Below are positions 1-6,674 of a DNA stretch of 64,000 bases, one piece after another. The position numbers and the translations under genes were made by a program. The DNA comes from an uncultured Paraprevotella sp. (lineage in GTDB: Bacteria; Bacteroidota; Bacteroidia; Bacteroidales; Bacteroidaceae). Location: contig URKA01000006.1 of NCBI GenBank assembly GCA_900548345.1, positions 43,898 through 107,897 of the forward strand, read 5' to 3'. The stretch's first letter is position 1. Each line of letters opens with the position of its first letter. Below the pieces are notes generated by a model that saw only the letters and a list, made by a program, of their open reading frames with translations, ran no database searches and was not told where the DNA came from.

Positions 1-197
1 TCATCGCCGACAAAATGCAACGATTGGAAAACATCAAAATCAAAGGACGCTTTGATTACAAGAACATGAATTCCCTTTCAACCGAAGCGCGCCAGAAGTT
101 GGAAAAGATAAACCCCGACACGCTGGCACAGGCCGGACGCATACCGGGCGTCTCTCCAAGCGATATAAACGTCCTGCTCGTCCTGTTGGGAAGATAG
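1..197 (+). CDS. mnmG: MnmG (GidA), C-terminal end only
   Basis: This is the last 65 or so codons of a gene that begins before the window; the reading frame is open from base 3 to the TAG at 195-197. The visible protein contains a lysine/arginine-rich stretch followed by LSTEARQKLEKINPDTLAQAGRIPGV..DI. That is the C-terminal helical domain of MnmG, which binds MnmE. With MnmE and FAD, the enzyme installs the carboxymethylaminomethyl group on U34 of tRNAs. The gene is classically found close to the chromosome origin, and a parS-like palindrome follows 13 bases after the stop. Confidence 0.93.
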   Translation, partial: IADKMQRLENIKIKGRFDYKNMNSLSTEARQKLEKINPDTLAQAGRIPGVSPSDINVLLVLLGR

Positions 198-209
198 CCA
201 TACGGTCTA

Positions 210-225
210 CGTTTCACGTGAAACA
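210..225. other. parS-like centromere site
   Basis: The 16 bases cGTTTCACGTGAAACa contain a perfect 14-bp palindrome at 211-224. They differ from the conserved bacterial parS sequence (TGTTTCACGTGAAACA) only at the first base. parS is the loading site for ParB in chromosome segregation and normally lies near the origin. The site sits in the 61-base gap between mnmG and apt. No parA or parB gene is in the window, so function is inferred from the match alone. Confidence 0.82.
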
Positions 226-258
226 AAGCTCAAACTATAAATATCTAAATTACTGGTT

Positions 259-789
259 ATGAATAATCCAATCTTATTAAAGAATCTGAGAAACATTCCC
301 GATTTTCCCATTCCGGGAGTACAGTTCAAGGACGTCACGACGCTATTCAAGAGCCCCAAGTGCATGAAGATTATGCTCAACGAACTTTATGAAATCTACA
401 AGGACAAAGGCATCACCAAGGTGGTGGGCATAGAGTCGAGAGGCTTCGTTCTCGGCGCTGCCTTAGCCGTAAAGTTGGGCGCGGGATTCGTGATGTGCAG
501 GAAGCCCGGAAAGCTGCCGGCAGAAACCCTACGTGAAAGCTACATGAAGGAATACGGAAAAGACACCATTGAAATCCACAAGGACGCCATCGAAGAAAAA
601 GACGTTGTTCTCTTGCATGACGATTTGCTTGCCACAGGCGGTTCGATGAAAGCTGCATATAACCTGGTGAAGAAATTCAACCCTTCGCAAGTGTACATCA
701 ATTTCATTATAGAACTTACCGGAGAGGGTTTGAAAGGACGGGAAGTTTTCGATGACGACAGCGAAATCAGCACCTTGATTCGTATTTAA
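259..789 (+). CDS. apt: adenine phosphoribosyltransferase
   Basis: This 176-residue protein has the length and layout of APT. The PRPP-binding loop VVLLHDDLLATGGSMKAA lies at about residues 115-132, and the GIESRGFVLGAALA segment is at about 57-70. It salvages adenine by joining it to PRPP to form AMP and pyrophosphate in the cytosol. The gene follows mnmG and the parS-like site and is followed by a 30-bp-stem palindromic repeat before uvrC. That repeat could end its transcript, although no T-run is present. Confidence 0.96.
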   Translation: MNNPILLKNLRNIPDFPIPGVQFKDVTTLFKSPKCMKIMLNELYEIYKDKGITKVVGIESRGFVLGAALAVKLGAGFVMCRKPGKLPAETLRESYMKEYGKDTIEIHKDAIEEKDVVLLHDDLLATGGSMKAAYNLVKKFNPSQVYINFIIELTGEGLKGREVFDDDSEISTLIRI

Positions 790-795
790 CCCCCA

Positions 796-909
796 TGGCA
801 CGCAGATGACGCGGATTAGGCGGATTTACACAGATTCTTTTATTAGGAATCATCTGGTTGCAAATAAACATCCGCGGTCATCCGCCTAATCCGCGTCATC
901 CGCGTGCCA
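796..909. repeat. CCGCGG-family palindromic repeat, copy 1
   Basis: Arms at 796-825 and 880-909 are inverted copies of 30 bases with one mismatch, separated by 54 bases. Each arm carries the alternating GCGGATGAC / GTCATCCGC words also found at 4558-4735 and 5554-5600. The right arm ends 18 bases before the uvrC ATG, so the hairpin lies in the uvrC leader or at the apt 3' end. It resembles REP-like elements, but I cannot name the family. Confidence 0.85.
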
Positions 910-927
910 GAATCTACCAAGGACTAC

Positions 928-2757
928 ATGACACCACAGGAAAAAGAAAAACTCGACACGTATCTGAAAGGTATTGTACTCAACCTGCCGGACAGCCCAG
1001 GATGCTACCAATATTTGAACGAAAACGATGAAATCATCTATGTAGGCAAGGCCAAAAACCTTAAAAGACGCGTATATTCCTATTTCAGCAAAGAACATCA
1101 AAGCCGAAAGACGGCGATGCTTGTCAGTAAAATCAGGGACATCAAATACATCGTGGTGAACACCGAGACCGATGCACTCTTATTGGAAAACAACCTCATC
1201 AAACGTTATAAGCCGCATTATAACGTACTCCTGAAAGACGACAAGACCTATCCTTCCATTTGCATCACCAACGAATACTTCCCGCGCATCTTTAAAACAC
1301 GCCGTATCATACGCAACGGCTCCACTTATTTCGGCCCTTACAGCCACCATCCCACACTTGTTTCGCTATTGGAACTGATAAAAAACCTCTATCCGCTGCG
1401 CACCTGCCACCTTCCGCTCACGGAAGAAAACATACGTAGCGGCAAGTTCAACGTCTGTCTGGAATACCATATCAAAAACTGCAAGGGGCCGTGCATCGGC
1501 GCACAAAGCCGGGAAGATTACCTGAAATCCATCGCCGAAGCCAAAGAGATACTACGGGGAAACACCGCCGAAATAGGGCGCAGGATGCTGTCGGAAATGC
1601 AAAGTCTGGCCGCCGAAATGCGCTTTGAAGAGGCACAAATCCTCAAACGGAAGTACGACCTGATAGAAAACTACCGGAACAAAAGCGAGGTGGTGAGCAA
1701 CACACTCCACAACATAGACGTATTCTCGATTGAAGACGATGAAAACACCGCATATATCAACTATCTGCACGTAACAAACGGAAGCATCAACCAGGCATTT
1801 ACATTCGAGTACAAAAAGAAGATGAACGAGGCGCCGGAGGACCTTTTAGCGTTGGGCATCGTGGAAATGCGGGAGCGCTACCACAGCCTTTCAAGAGAAA
1901 TCATCGTGCCGTTCCCCATCGATTTGGAGATGGACAAGGTGACCTTCACCATCCCGCAAAGGGGCGACAAGAAGAAGTTGCTGGAGTTGTCCGTCCTCAA
2001 CGTAAAACAATACAAGCTCGACCGGCTGAAACAGTCGGAAAAGCTCAATCCGGAACAGAAAAGCGTACGCTTGATGAAGGAAATCCAGCAGGCATTGGGC
2101 CTCGAAAAGATGCCTCTGCACATCGAATGTTTCGACAATTCCAACATCTCAGGAACCGATGCCGTGGCAGCTTGCGTAGTGTTCAAAAAATGCCGCCCCA
2201 GCAAGAACGATTACCGCAAATACAACATCAAAACAGTGAGCGGACCGGACGATTACGCCTCCATGCAGGAGGTTGTGCGGCGCCGATATACACGCATGAC
2301 AGAGGAGCAAACACCTCTTCCCGACCTCATCATCACCGACGGCGGAAAGGGACAAATGGAGGTGGTCAGACAGGTTGTAGAAGATGAACTCCACCTGCAA
2401 ATCCCCATCGCCGGACTGGCTAAAGACGACCGCCACCGCACCAACGAACTGCTATTCGGCTTCCCGCCTGTCGTCATCGGCCTGAAGCCTGACAGCGCGG
2501 CTTTCCACCTGTTGACACAGATACAGGACGAGGTGCACCGCTTCGCCATCACTTTCCATCGCGACAAACGCAGCAAGCATCAGGTGGCATCGGAACTGGA
2601 TAACATCAAGGGCATCGGCGAGAAAACCAAGACACTTCTGCTGAAGAAATTCAAGAGCGTAAAGCGAATCCGGGAAGCTTCCCTTGAAGATATTGCCACG
2701 GTAATAGGCTCCTCCAAGGCAAAAATAATTCAGGAAAACCTCACGCCAAAGGTTTGA
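928..2757 (+). CDS. uvrC: excinuclease ABC subunit C
   Basis: This 609-residue UvrC makes the two incisions flanking a DNA lesion after UvrA/UvrB loading. The GIY-YIG nuclease domain is at the N-terminus (GCYQYLNENDEIIYVGKAKNL), the UVR motif in the middle (RFEEAQILKRKYD), and the RNase-H-like nuclease follows (CFDNSNISGTDAVA). A helix-hairpin-helix lies at the C-terminus (LDNIKGIGEKTKTLLLKKF). I prefer the ATG at 928 because the upstream in-frame GTG at 904 lies inside the arm of the palindromic repeat. No partner uvr gene is nearby. Confidence 0.95.
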   Translation: MTPQEKEKLDTYLKGIVLNLPDSPGCYQYLNENDEIIYVGKAKNLKRRVYSYFSKEHQSRKTAMLVSKIRDIKYIVVNTETDALLLENNLIKRYKPHYNVLLKDDKTYPSICITNEYFPRIFKTRRIIRNGSTYFGPYSHHPTLVSLLELIKNLYPLRTCHLPLTEENIRSGKFNVCLEYHIKNCKGPCIGAQSREDYLKSIAEAKEILRGNTAEIGRRMLSEMQSLAAEMRFEEAQILKRKYDLIENYRNKSEVVSNTLHNIDVFSIEDDENTAYINYLHVTNGSINQAFTFEYKKKMNEAPEDLLALGIVEMRERYHSLSREIIVPFPIDLEMDKVTFTIPQRGDKKKLLELSVLNVKQYKLDRLKQSEKLNPEQKSVRLMKEIQQALGLEKMPLHIECFDNSNISGTDAVAACVVFKKCRPSKNDYRKYNIKTVSGPDDYASMQEVVRRRYTRMTEEQTPLPDLIITDGGKGQMEVVRQVVEDELHLQIPIAGLAKDDRHRTNELLFGFPPVVIGLKPDSAAFHLLTQIQDEVHRFAITFHRDKRSKHQVASELDNIKGIGEKTKTLLLKKFKSVKRIREASLEDIATVIGSSKAKIIQENLTPKV

Positions 2758-2775
2758 GTTCACACCTTATTTTAG

Positions 2776-2783
2776 TATATTTG
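2776..2783 (+). promoter_or_regulatory. Bacteroidota -7 promoter box for dtd
   Basis: TATATTTG matches the TAnnTTTG -7 consensus of Bacteroidota sigma-ABfr promoters. It sits 26 bases before the dtd ATG and just after the uvrC stop, so the dtd-mazG-deoC set probably has its own promoter. Confidence 0.6.
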
Positions 2784-2809
2784 CGAAAACCAACAGCAAG
2801 AGAAAAGAC

Positions 2810-3262
2810 ATGAGAACCGTCATACAACGCGTCAGCCACGCATCCGTCACGATTGAAGGCGTATGCAAGTCGTCCATAGGAAAAGGACTGCTGCTATTGT
2901 TAGGCATAGAAGAAGCCGACACGGAAGAAGACATCGACTGGCTGTGCAAAAAGGTGGCAGGACTGCGCATCTTCGACGACGAGAACGGCGTGATGAACAA
3001 AAGCATCCTGGACTGCGGAGGAGAAATACTGGTTATCAGCCAGTTCACACTCATGGCCTCTTACAAGAAAGGCAACCGCCCGTCTTATATCCGCGCCGCA
3101 GGGCACACCACCGCCATCCCGCTGTATGAGACGTTCTGCCGCAGGCTCGGTGAGGCGCTCGGCAAACCCGTGCAGACCGGAGAATTCGGTGCCGACATGA
3201 AGGTGGAACTGCTGAACGACGGCCCCGTCACCATCTGTATGGACACGAAAAACAAAGAATAG
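2810..3262 (+). CDS. dtd: D-aminoacyl-tRNA deacylase
   Basis: This 150-residue protein carries both signature motifs of DTD: SQFTL at about residues 78-82 and NDGPVT at about 137-142. The two motifs form the active site across the dimer interface. The enzyme hydrolyses D-amino acids (and glycine mischarged on tRNA-Ala) from tRNA, as translation quality control in the cytosol. It is the first gene of a short run, with the MazG-like gene 33 bases downstream and deoC overlapping that. Confidence 0.95.
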   Translation: MRTVIQRVSHASVTIEGVCKSSIGKGLLLLLGIEEADTEEDIDWLCKKVAGLRIFDDENGVMNKSILDCGGEILVISQFTLMASYKKGNRPSYIRAAGHTTAIPLYETFCRRLGEALGKPVQTGEFGADMKVELLNDGPVTICMDTKNKE

Positions 3263-3295
3263 GAACGTGAGAAAACCTCTAAACCGTAAACGAAA

Positions 3296-3625
3296 ATGAC
3301 CCTCGAAGAAGCACAAAAGGAAGTAGACCGGTGGATAAAAACCATCGGAGTGCGCTACTTCAGCGAACTGACCAACATGGCCTGCCTGACGGAAGAAGTA
3401 GGCGAACTGGCCCGCGTCATCGCACGGAAATACGGCGACCAATCCTTCAAGGACGGCGAAAACTGCAACCTTGAAGAAGAGATGGCCGATGTGCTTTGGG
3501 TACTCATCTGCCTGGCCAATCAGACCGGTGTGGACCTCACACAGGCCTTCAGAAAAAGCATGGAAAAGAAAACAAAACGAGACAAGGAAAGACATATCAA
3601 CAACATCAAATTACACTGGAAATGA
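3296..3625 (+). CDS. MazG-like nucleotide pyrophosphohydrolase
   Basis: This 109-residue all-alpha protein has the metal-binding EEVGELARVIA helix and the EEEMADVLWVLICLAN helix. Together these form the ExxE...ExxD site of the single-domain MazG/NTP-PPase superfamily. Such proteins hydrolyse (d)NTPs to monophosphates and are thought to clean up non-canonical nucleotides. The exact substrate cannot be read from the sequence. The stop codon overlaps the deoC start (ATGA, 3622-3625), implying translational coupling with deoxynucleoside catabolism. Confidence 0.88.
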   Translation: MTLEEAQKEVDRWIKTIGVRYFSELTNMACLTEEVGELARVIARKYGDQSFKDGENCNLEEEMADVLWVLICLANQTGVDLTQAFRKSMEKKTKRDKERHINNIKLHWK

Positions 3626-4536
3626 GCGAACATACACACCATCACGAGAGCGAGTGCAACAAATATGAGCAAGCACTGGGCAAATATGACCTGAACGTGA
3701 GCGACGCTGCCGTAGAGGCCGCCGTAAAGAAACTGATTGAAGAGAAAGTACCCGAAAACGACACTACGGAAGTCAAGAAATTCCTTATGGGAAGCGTGGA
3801 ACTGACCACCCTGCAGACCACCGACAGCGAGGAGAGCGTGCTGAAATTCACCGAAAAAGTGAATGACTTCGATGCAACCTACCCCGATCTGCCCCACGTG
3901 GCCACCATCTGCGTATACCCCTGCTTCGCACAGATTGTAAGCCAGTCGCTCGAAGTGGACGGTGTGGAAATCGCCTGCGTTTCGGGCAGTTTCCCGTCCT
4001 CTCAGGCACTGATTGAGGTAAAGGTAGCCGAGACTGCACTGGCGATTAAAGACGGCGCTACGGAGATTGACATCGTCATGTCGGTGGGCAAGTTCCTGAG
4101 CGGTGACTACGAAACGCTCTGCGATGAAATCAGCGAATTGAAAGCCACCTGCGGCGACCGTAAAATGAAGGTTATCCTCGAAACCGGATGCCTGAAAACT
4201 GCCGCCAACATCAAGAAAGCGTCCCTGCTGGCCATGTACGCGGGTGCGGACTACATCAAGACATCTACAGGCAAACTCAGCCCTGCCGCCACTCCGGAAG
4301 CCGCATACGTCATGTGCCAGGCCATCAAGGAATACTACGACGAGACGGGCATACAGATAGGATTCAAGCCCGCCGGCGGCATGAATACCGTGCACGATGC
4401 ATTGGTGTACTACACCATCGTAAAAGAAGTCTTAGGCGAGAAGTGGCTCACCAACCAGTGGTTGCGCCTCGGCACCAGCCGCCTGGCCAATATGTTGTTG
4501 AGCGAGGTCAAAGGCGAGGAAATCAAATTCTTCTAA
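3622..4536 (+). CDS. deoC: deoxyribose-phosphate aldolase
   Basis: This 304-residue class I aldolase splits 2-deoxyribose 5-phosphate into glyceraldehyde 3-phosphate and acetaldehyde. The Schiff-base lysine is in AGADYIKTSTGK at about residue 211, and DIVMSVGKFLSG is also conserved. The start is taken at 3622, in ATGA overlap with the preceding gene. Longer in-frame extensions upstream run through the MazG-like gene. A histidine-rich N-terminus (HTHHHESE) and an extra N-terminal helical region of about 40 residues make it longer than the 220-260 residues of enterobacterial DeoC. Confidence 0.95.
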   Translation: MSEHTHHHESECNKYEQALGKYDLNVSDAAVEAAVKKLIEEKVPENDTTEVKKFLMGSVELTTLQTTDSEESVLKFTEKVNDFDATYPDLPHVATICVYPCFAQIVSQSLEVDGVEIACVSGSFPSSQALIEVKVAETALAIKDGATEIDIVMSVGKFLSGDYETLCDEISELKATCGDRKMKVILETGCLKTAANIKKASLLAMYAGADYIKTSTGKLSPAATPEAAYVMCQAIKEYYDETGIQIGFKPAGGMNTVHDALVYYTIVKEVLGEKWLTNQWLRLGTSRLANMLLSEVKGEEIKFF

Positions 4537-4557
4537 GCCTCCCGCCCTCTTACGATA

Positions 4558-4735
4558 GCCCGCGGATGACGCGGATTTTACGGATAACCGCAGATTTCAA
4601 GGTTCCGCTTTCAAAAACGGACAGGTCCACATTCGAATGTGGACCTGTCTGCATTTCATTTAAATTAGTTTTCTGAGAATCAATAAAATAAAAAGAATCC
4701 GCGGTCATCCGTAAAATCCACGTTATCCGCGGGCC
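4558..4735. repeat. CCGCGG-family palindromic repeat, copy 2 (nested)
   Basis: The left arm at 4558-4597 and the right arm at about 4694-4734 are inverted copies with a few mismatches, starting gcccgcggat and ending atccgcgggc. The wide loop contains a separate perfect palindrome (4620-4649). The element fills the gap between the convergent deoC and PIN genes. Its right arm is nearly identical to the solitary half-element at 5554-5600. Confidence 0.82.
4620..4649. terminator. 30-bp perfect palindrome, possible bidirectional terminator
   Basis: Bases 4620-4649 are exactly self-complementary (GACAGGTCCACATT, then its inverse). In RNA of either strand this would form a 13-14 bp stem with a very tight loop. 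Its position between convergent genes suits a bidirectional terminator, but no clear T-run follows on either side, so the role is uncertain. Confidence 0.5.
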
Positions 4736-4737
4736 AA

Positions 4738-5160
4738 TCACACCGGTTGACTATTTGCCAAAAGTGCCGTAAATCTCTTTATGCGTAAGACATTCACATG
4801 AGGAAAAGGTATTTCCGCAAGCGAATTGAAATGTGCATCCTCCGAAACAATGTAATCCGCATTTGCCGCTATTGCGCAATCAACAAACTTATTATCGTCT
4901 TCGTCTGACTTTATCAGCCCGAATCTGTAATACGGTATAATAAACCTTGTATATCTTGACGCTATAATGGTGGAAATAACATTTATAGCTATTGCATAAC
5001 CTATCTTGGAAGACAGAATCTCAAGATATTCTTCTATTATTTCATTTGATACGCACAAGACAAACCGTCCATCCAAGAAACTATCCCAAATCAAACGATA
5101 AGGACTTATCCTTGGAAGACTCATCAAGAGACAATTCGTATCAAGAACTATACTCCTCAT
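4738..5160 (-). CDS. PIN-domain toxin (putative RNase)
   Basis: This 140-residue PIN protein has the acidic metal-binding residues expected of the fold: an N-terminal DTNCLLM aspartate, E in IEEYLEIL, and the C-terminal cluster SDEDDNKFVDCAIA..SEDAHF. It belongs to the COG1569-type PIN toxins, which cut RNA. It is the downstream member of a pair: its ATG overlaps the stop of the small upstream gene by four bases (5157-5160). Toxin activity is inferred from family and arrangement; the cleavage target is unknown. Confidence 0.85.
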   Translation of the reverse strand: MRSIVLDTNCLLMSLPRISPYRLIWDSFLDGRFVLCVSNEIIEEYLEILSSKIGYAIAINVISTIIASRYTRFIIPYYRFGLIKSDEDDNKFVDCAIAANADYIVSEDAHFNSLAEIPFPHVNVLRIKRFTALLANSQPV

Positions 5161-5375
5161 TTATACGGTGTCCGCATGTGGCTTTTGCCCCACTCCTCTA
5201 TGGTATCAGTGGTAATTTCGCCATTCTCACACAACAAGTCCAACTGCCCGTCAACCTTTTGCGCAAAATAGCGGGACAGGACTTGTTCCAGTACACACAA
5301 CTCTTCATCCGTCTTGATGTAAGACATCATGTGAAGGATGCGTAACTGCGCAGGATTAAAAACAGTTGTTTTCAT
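5157..5375 (-). CDS. small antitoxin-like protein upstream of PIN toxin
   Basis: This 72-residue acidic protein starts MKTTVFNPAQLRILHMMSY and has helical character. I do not recognise a DNA-binding fold with certainty. Its size, its four-base overlap with the PIN gene and its promoter-proximal place are those of an antitoxin that masks the nuclease. A Bacteroidota promoter lies just upstream. Confidence 0.78.
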   Translation of the reverse strand: MKTTVFNPAQLRILHMMSYIKTDEELCVLEQVLSRYFAQKVDGQLDLLCENGEITTDTIEEWGKSHMRTPYK

Positions 5376-5400
5376 AATTCCTTATCTCCATTTTATATCG

Positions 5401-5432
5401 CAAAAATACGGATTCCTTCTCAACCTGACAAA
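5401..5432 (-). promoter_or_regulatory. promoter of the PIN toxin-antitoxin pair
   Basis: Read on the minus strand, TTTG (5432-5429), a 20-base spacer and TATTTTTG (5408-5401) match the Bacteroidota -33/-7 consensus. The box ends 25 bases before the antitoxin ATG. Confidence 0.65.
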
Positions 5433-5553
5433 TTTAGGTGTATCAAATTACTGATATTACAGACTTTCCAACATATCAGAACGTATCAAAACCCACCGAG
5501 ACACATGTGAAAGAACAAAGGGAAAGGGATTAAAGACAGACTGATTCATAATA

Positions 5554-5600
5554 AAAAAGAATCCGCGCTCATCCGTAAAATCCACGTTATCCGCGGGCCA
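5554..5600. repeat. CCGCGG-family repeat, solitary half (copy 3)
   Basis: These 47 bases match the right arm of copy 2 (about 4690-4736) with a single internal difference (GCGCTC for GCGGTC). No complementary left arm is found upstream. It lies immediately after the polyprenyl synthase stop, in the same orientation as the right arms of copies 1 and 2. Confidence 0.8.
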
Positions 5601-5608
5601 TCAAGCAT

Positions 5609-6580
5609 TCAAGAAGTGCGTTTGAGCACGAAATCAAGATACATACGCAAAGATTCCGCCACCTCACTGCGGTCGTCCTCCCCCACCATTTCCAAGGCCC
5701 GCAACCTGATTTCATCCATTTTGCGGTAAGCATAATCTATGCCTCCGGAACGCTTGGTAAAGTCCACCAAAGCCGCGATTTCCTCATCCGAGACCTCTCC
5801 GGAACGCACCCGCATGGCCACATCGTACCACTGCTCCGCACCGGGCTGCAACACGGCATGCACAACAGGCAACGTCAATTTGCCCTCTTTCATGTCATTA
5901 CCCGTAGGCTTGCCCACTTCCTTGTCGTAATAGTCGAAAATATCGTCGCGAATCTGAAAACACAGCCCCACATACTCCCCAAAATCACGCACACGCCGCA
6001 CATCCTGTTCCGATGCACCGGAAAGCAATGCCCCCACCTCGGCACAAATGGTAAAAAGCGAAGCCGTCTTGTGGCGGATAACATCGAAATACTGCTCCTC
6101 GGTAATCACGTCCGACTTCACATTGGAGAGCTGCTGAAGCTCCCCGTCGGAAAGCATCTTGCCAAGCAGGGAAACCAGCTCCACCACCCTCAGACTACCC
6201 GTCCGGGCGGCATGCTCCAAGGCCGTGGACAACAGGTAATCGCCCACCAACACCGCCGCCTTGTTATCCAAAAGCGCATTGACCGAAGATTGTCCCCTAC
6301 GCAGACCACTCTCGTCCACCACATCATCGTGCACCAGACTGGCCGTATGGAGCATCTCCAGACTCACTGCCGCATGCAGCACGGCTTCATTGACCTCTCC
6401 ACATTTCTTGGCGGAAAGCAGCGTGAGAATAGGACGCATCATCTTACCCTTACGACTGAAAATGTGTCGCAAAGCCACCTCAAGAATCGGATTCCGATGC
6501 CTTAAAACAATATCAAACAGCACCTCAAAATCCGCCAATTCACGCTCTATCGGTTTTCTGATACGGGTTAATACGTCCAT
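5609..6580 (-). CDS. polyprenyl (octaprenyl-type) diphosphate synthase
   Basis: This 323-residue trans-prenyltransferase has both aspartate-rich motifs: LVHDDVVDE at about residues 82-90 and FQIRDDIFDYYD at about 209-220. GKMMRPIL of the family N-terminus is also present. It extends allylic diphosphates with isopentenyl diphosphate. In a menaquinone-using anaerobe the likely product is the side chain of menaquinone, whose head-group genes lie at 51-61.5 kb. The ATG at 6580 is chosen because a -7 promoter box lies 25 bases upstream of it, inside any longer reading frame. It is divergent from polA. Confidence 0.92.
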   Translation of the reverse strand: MDVLTRIRKPIERELADFEVLFDIVLRHRNPILEVALRHIFSRKGKMMRPILTLLSAKKCGEVNEAVLHAAVSLEMLHTASLVHDDVVDESGLRRGQSSVNALLDNKAAVLVGDYLLSTALEHAARTGSLRVVELVSLLGKMLSDGELQQLSNVKSDVITEEQYFDVIRHKTASLFTICAEVGALLSGASEQDVRRVRDFGEYVGLCFQIRDDIFDYYDKEVGKPTGNDMKEGKLTLPVVHAVLQPGAEQWYDVAMRVRSGEVSDEEIAALVDFTKRSGGIDYAYRKMDEIRLRALEMVGEDDRSEVAESLRMYLDFVLKRTS

Positions 6581-6604
6581 ACGAAAGTTTCGGTTCAGAA
6601 CTAC

Positions 6605-6612
6605 AAAATTAC
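6605..6612 (-). promoter_or_regulatory. -7 box of the polyprenyl synthase promoter
   Basis: On the minus strand the bases read TAATTTTG, a match to TAnnTTTG, 25 bases upstream of the chosen ATG. The same divergent gap holds a 7-bp inverted repeat (6642-6657) 18 bases before polA, whose role is unknown. Confidence 0.55.
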
Positions 6613-6674
6613 ATAAAAAACAGAAGTACCCTCGTATTTTTTCCGTAATTTTACGGAGAAAATAACATGATTCT

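Noticed and set aside
904..927. GTG as start of uvrC
   Set aside because: The codon is inside the arm of a palindromic repeat, and the eight extra residues are not conserved-looking; ATG 928 is preferred.
3496..3621. N-terminal extension of deoC
   Set aside because: It reads through the MazG-like gene in another frame; the ATGA overlap at 3622 is the natural start.
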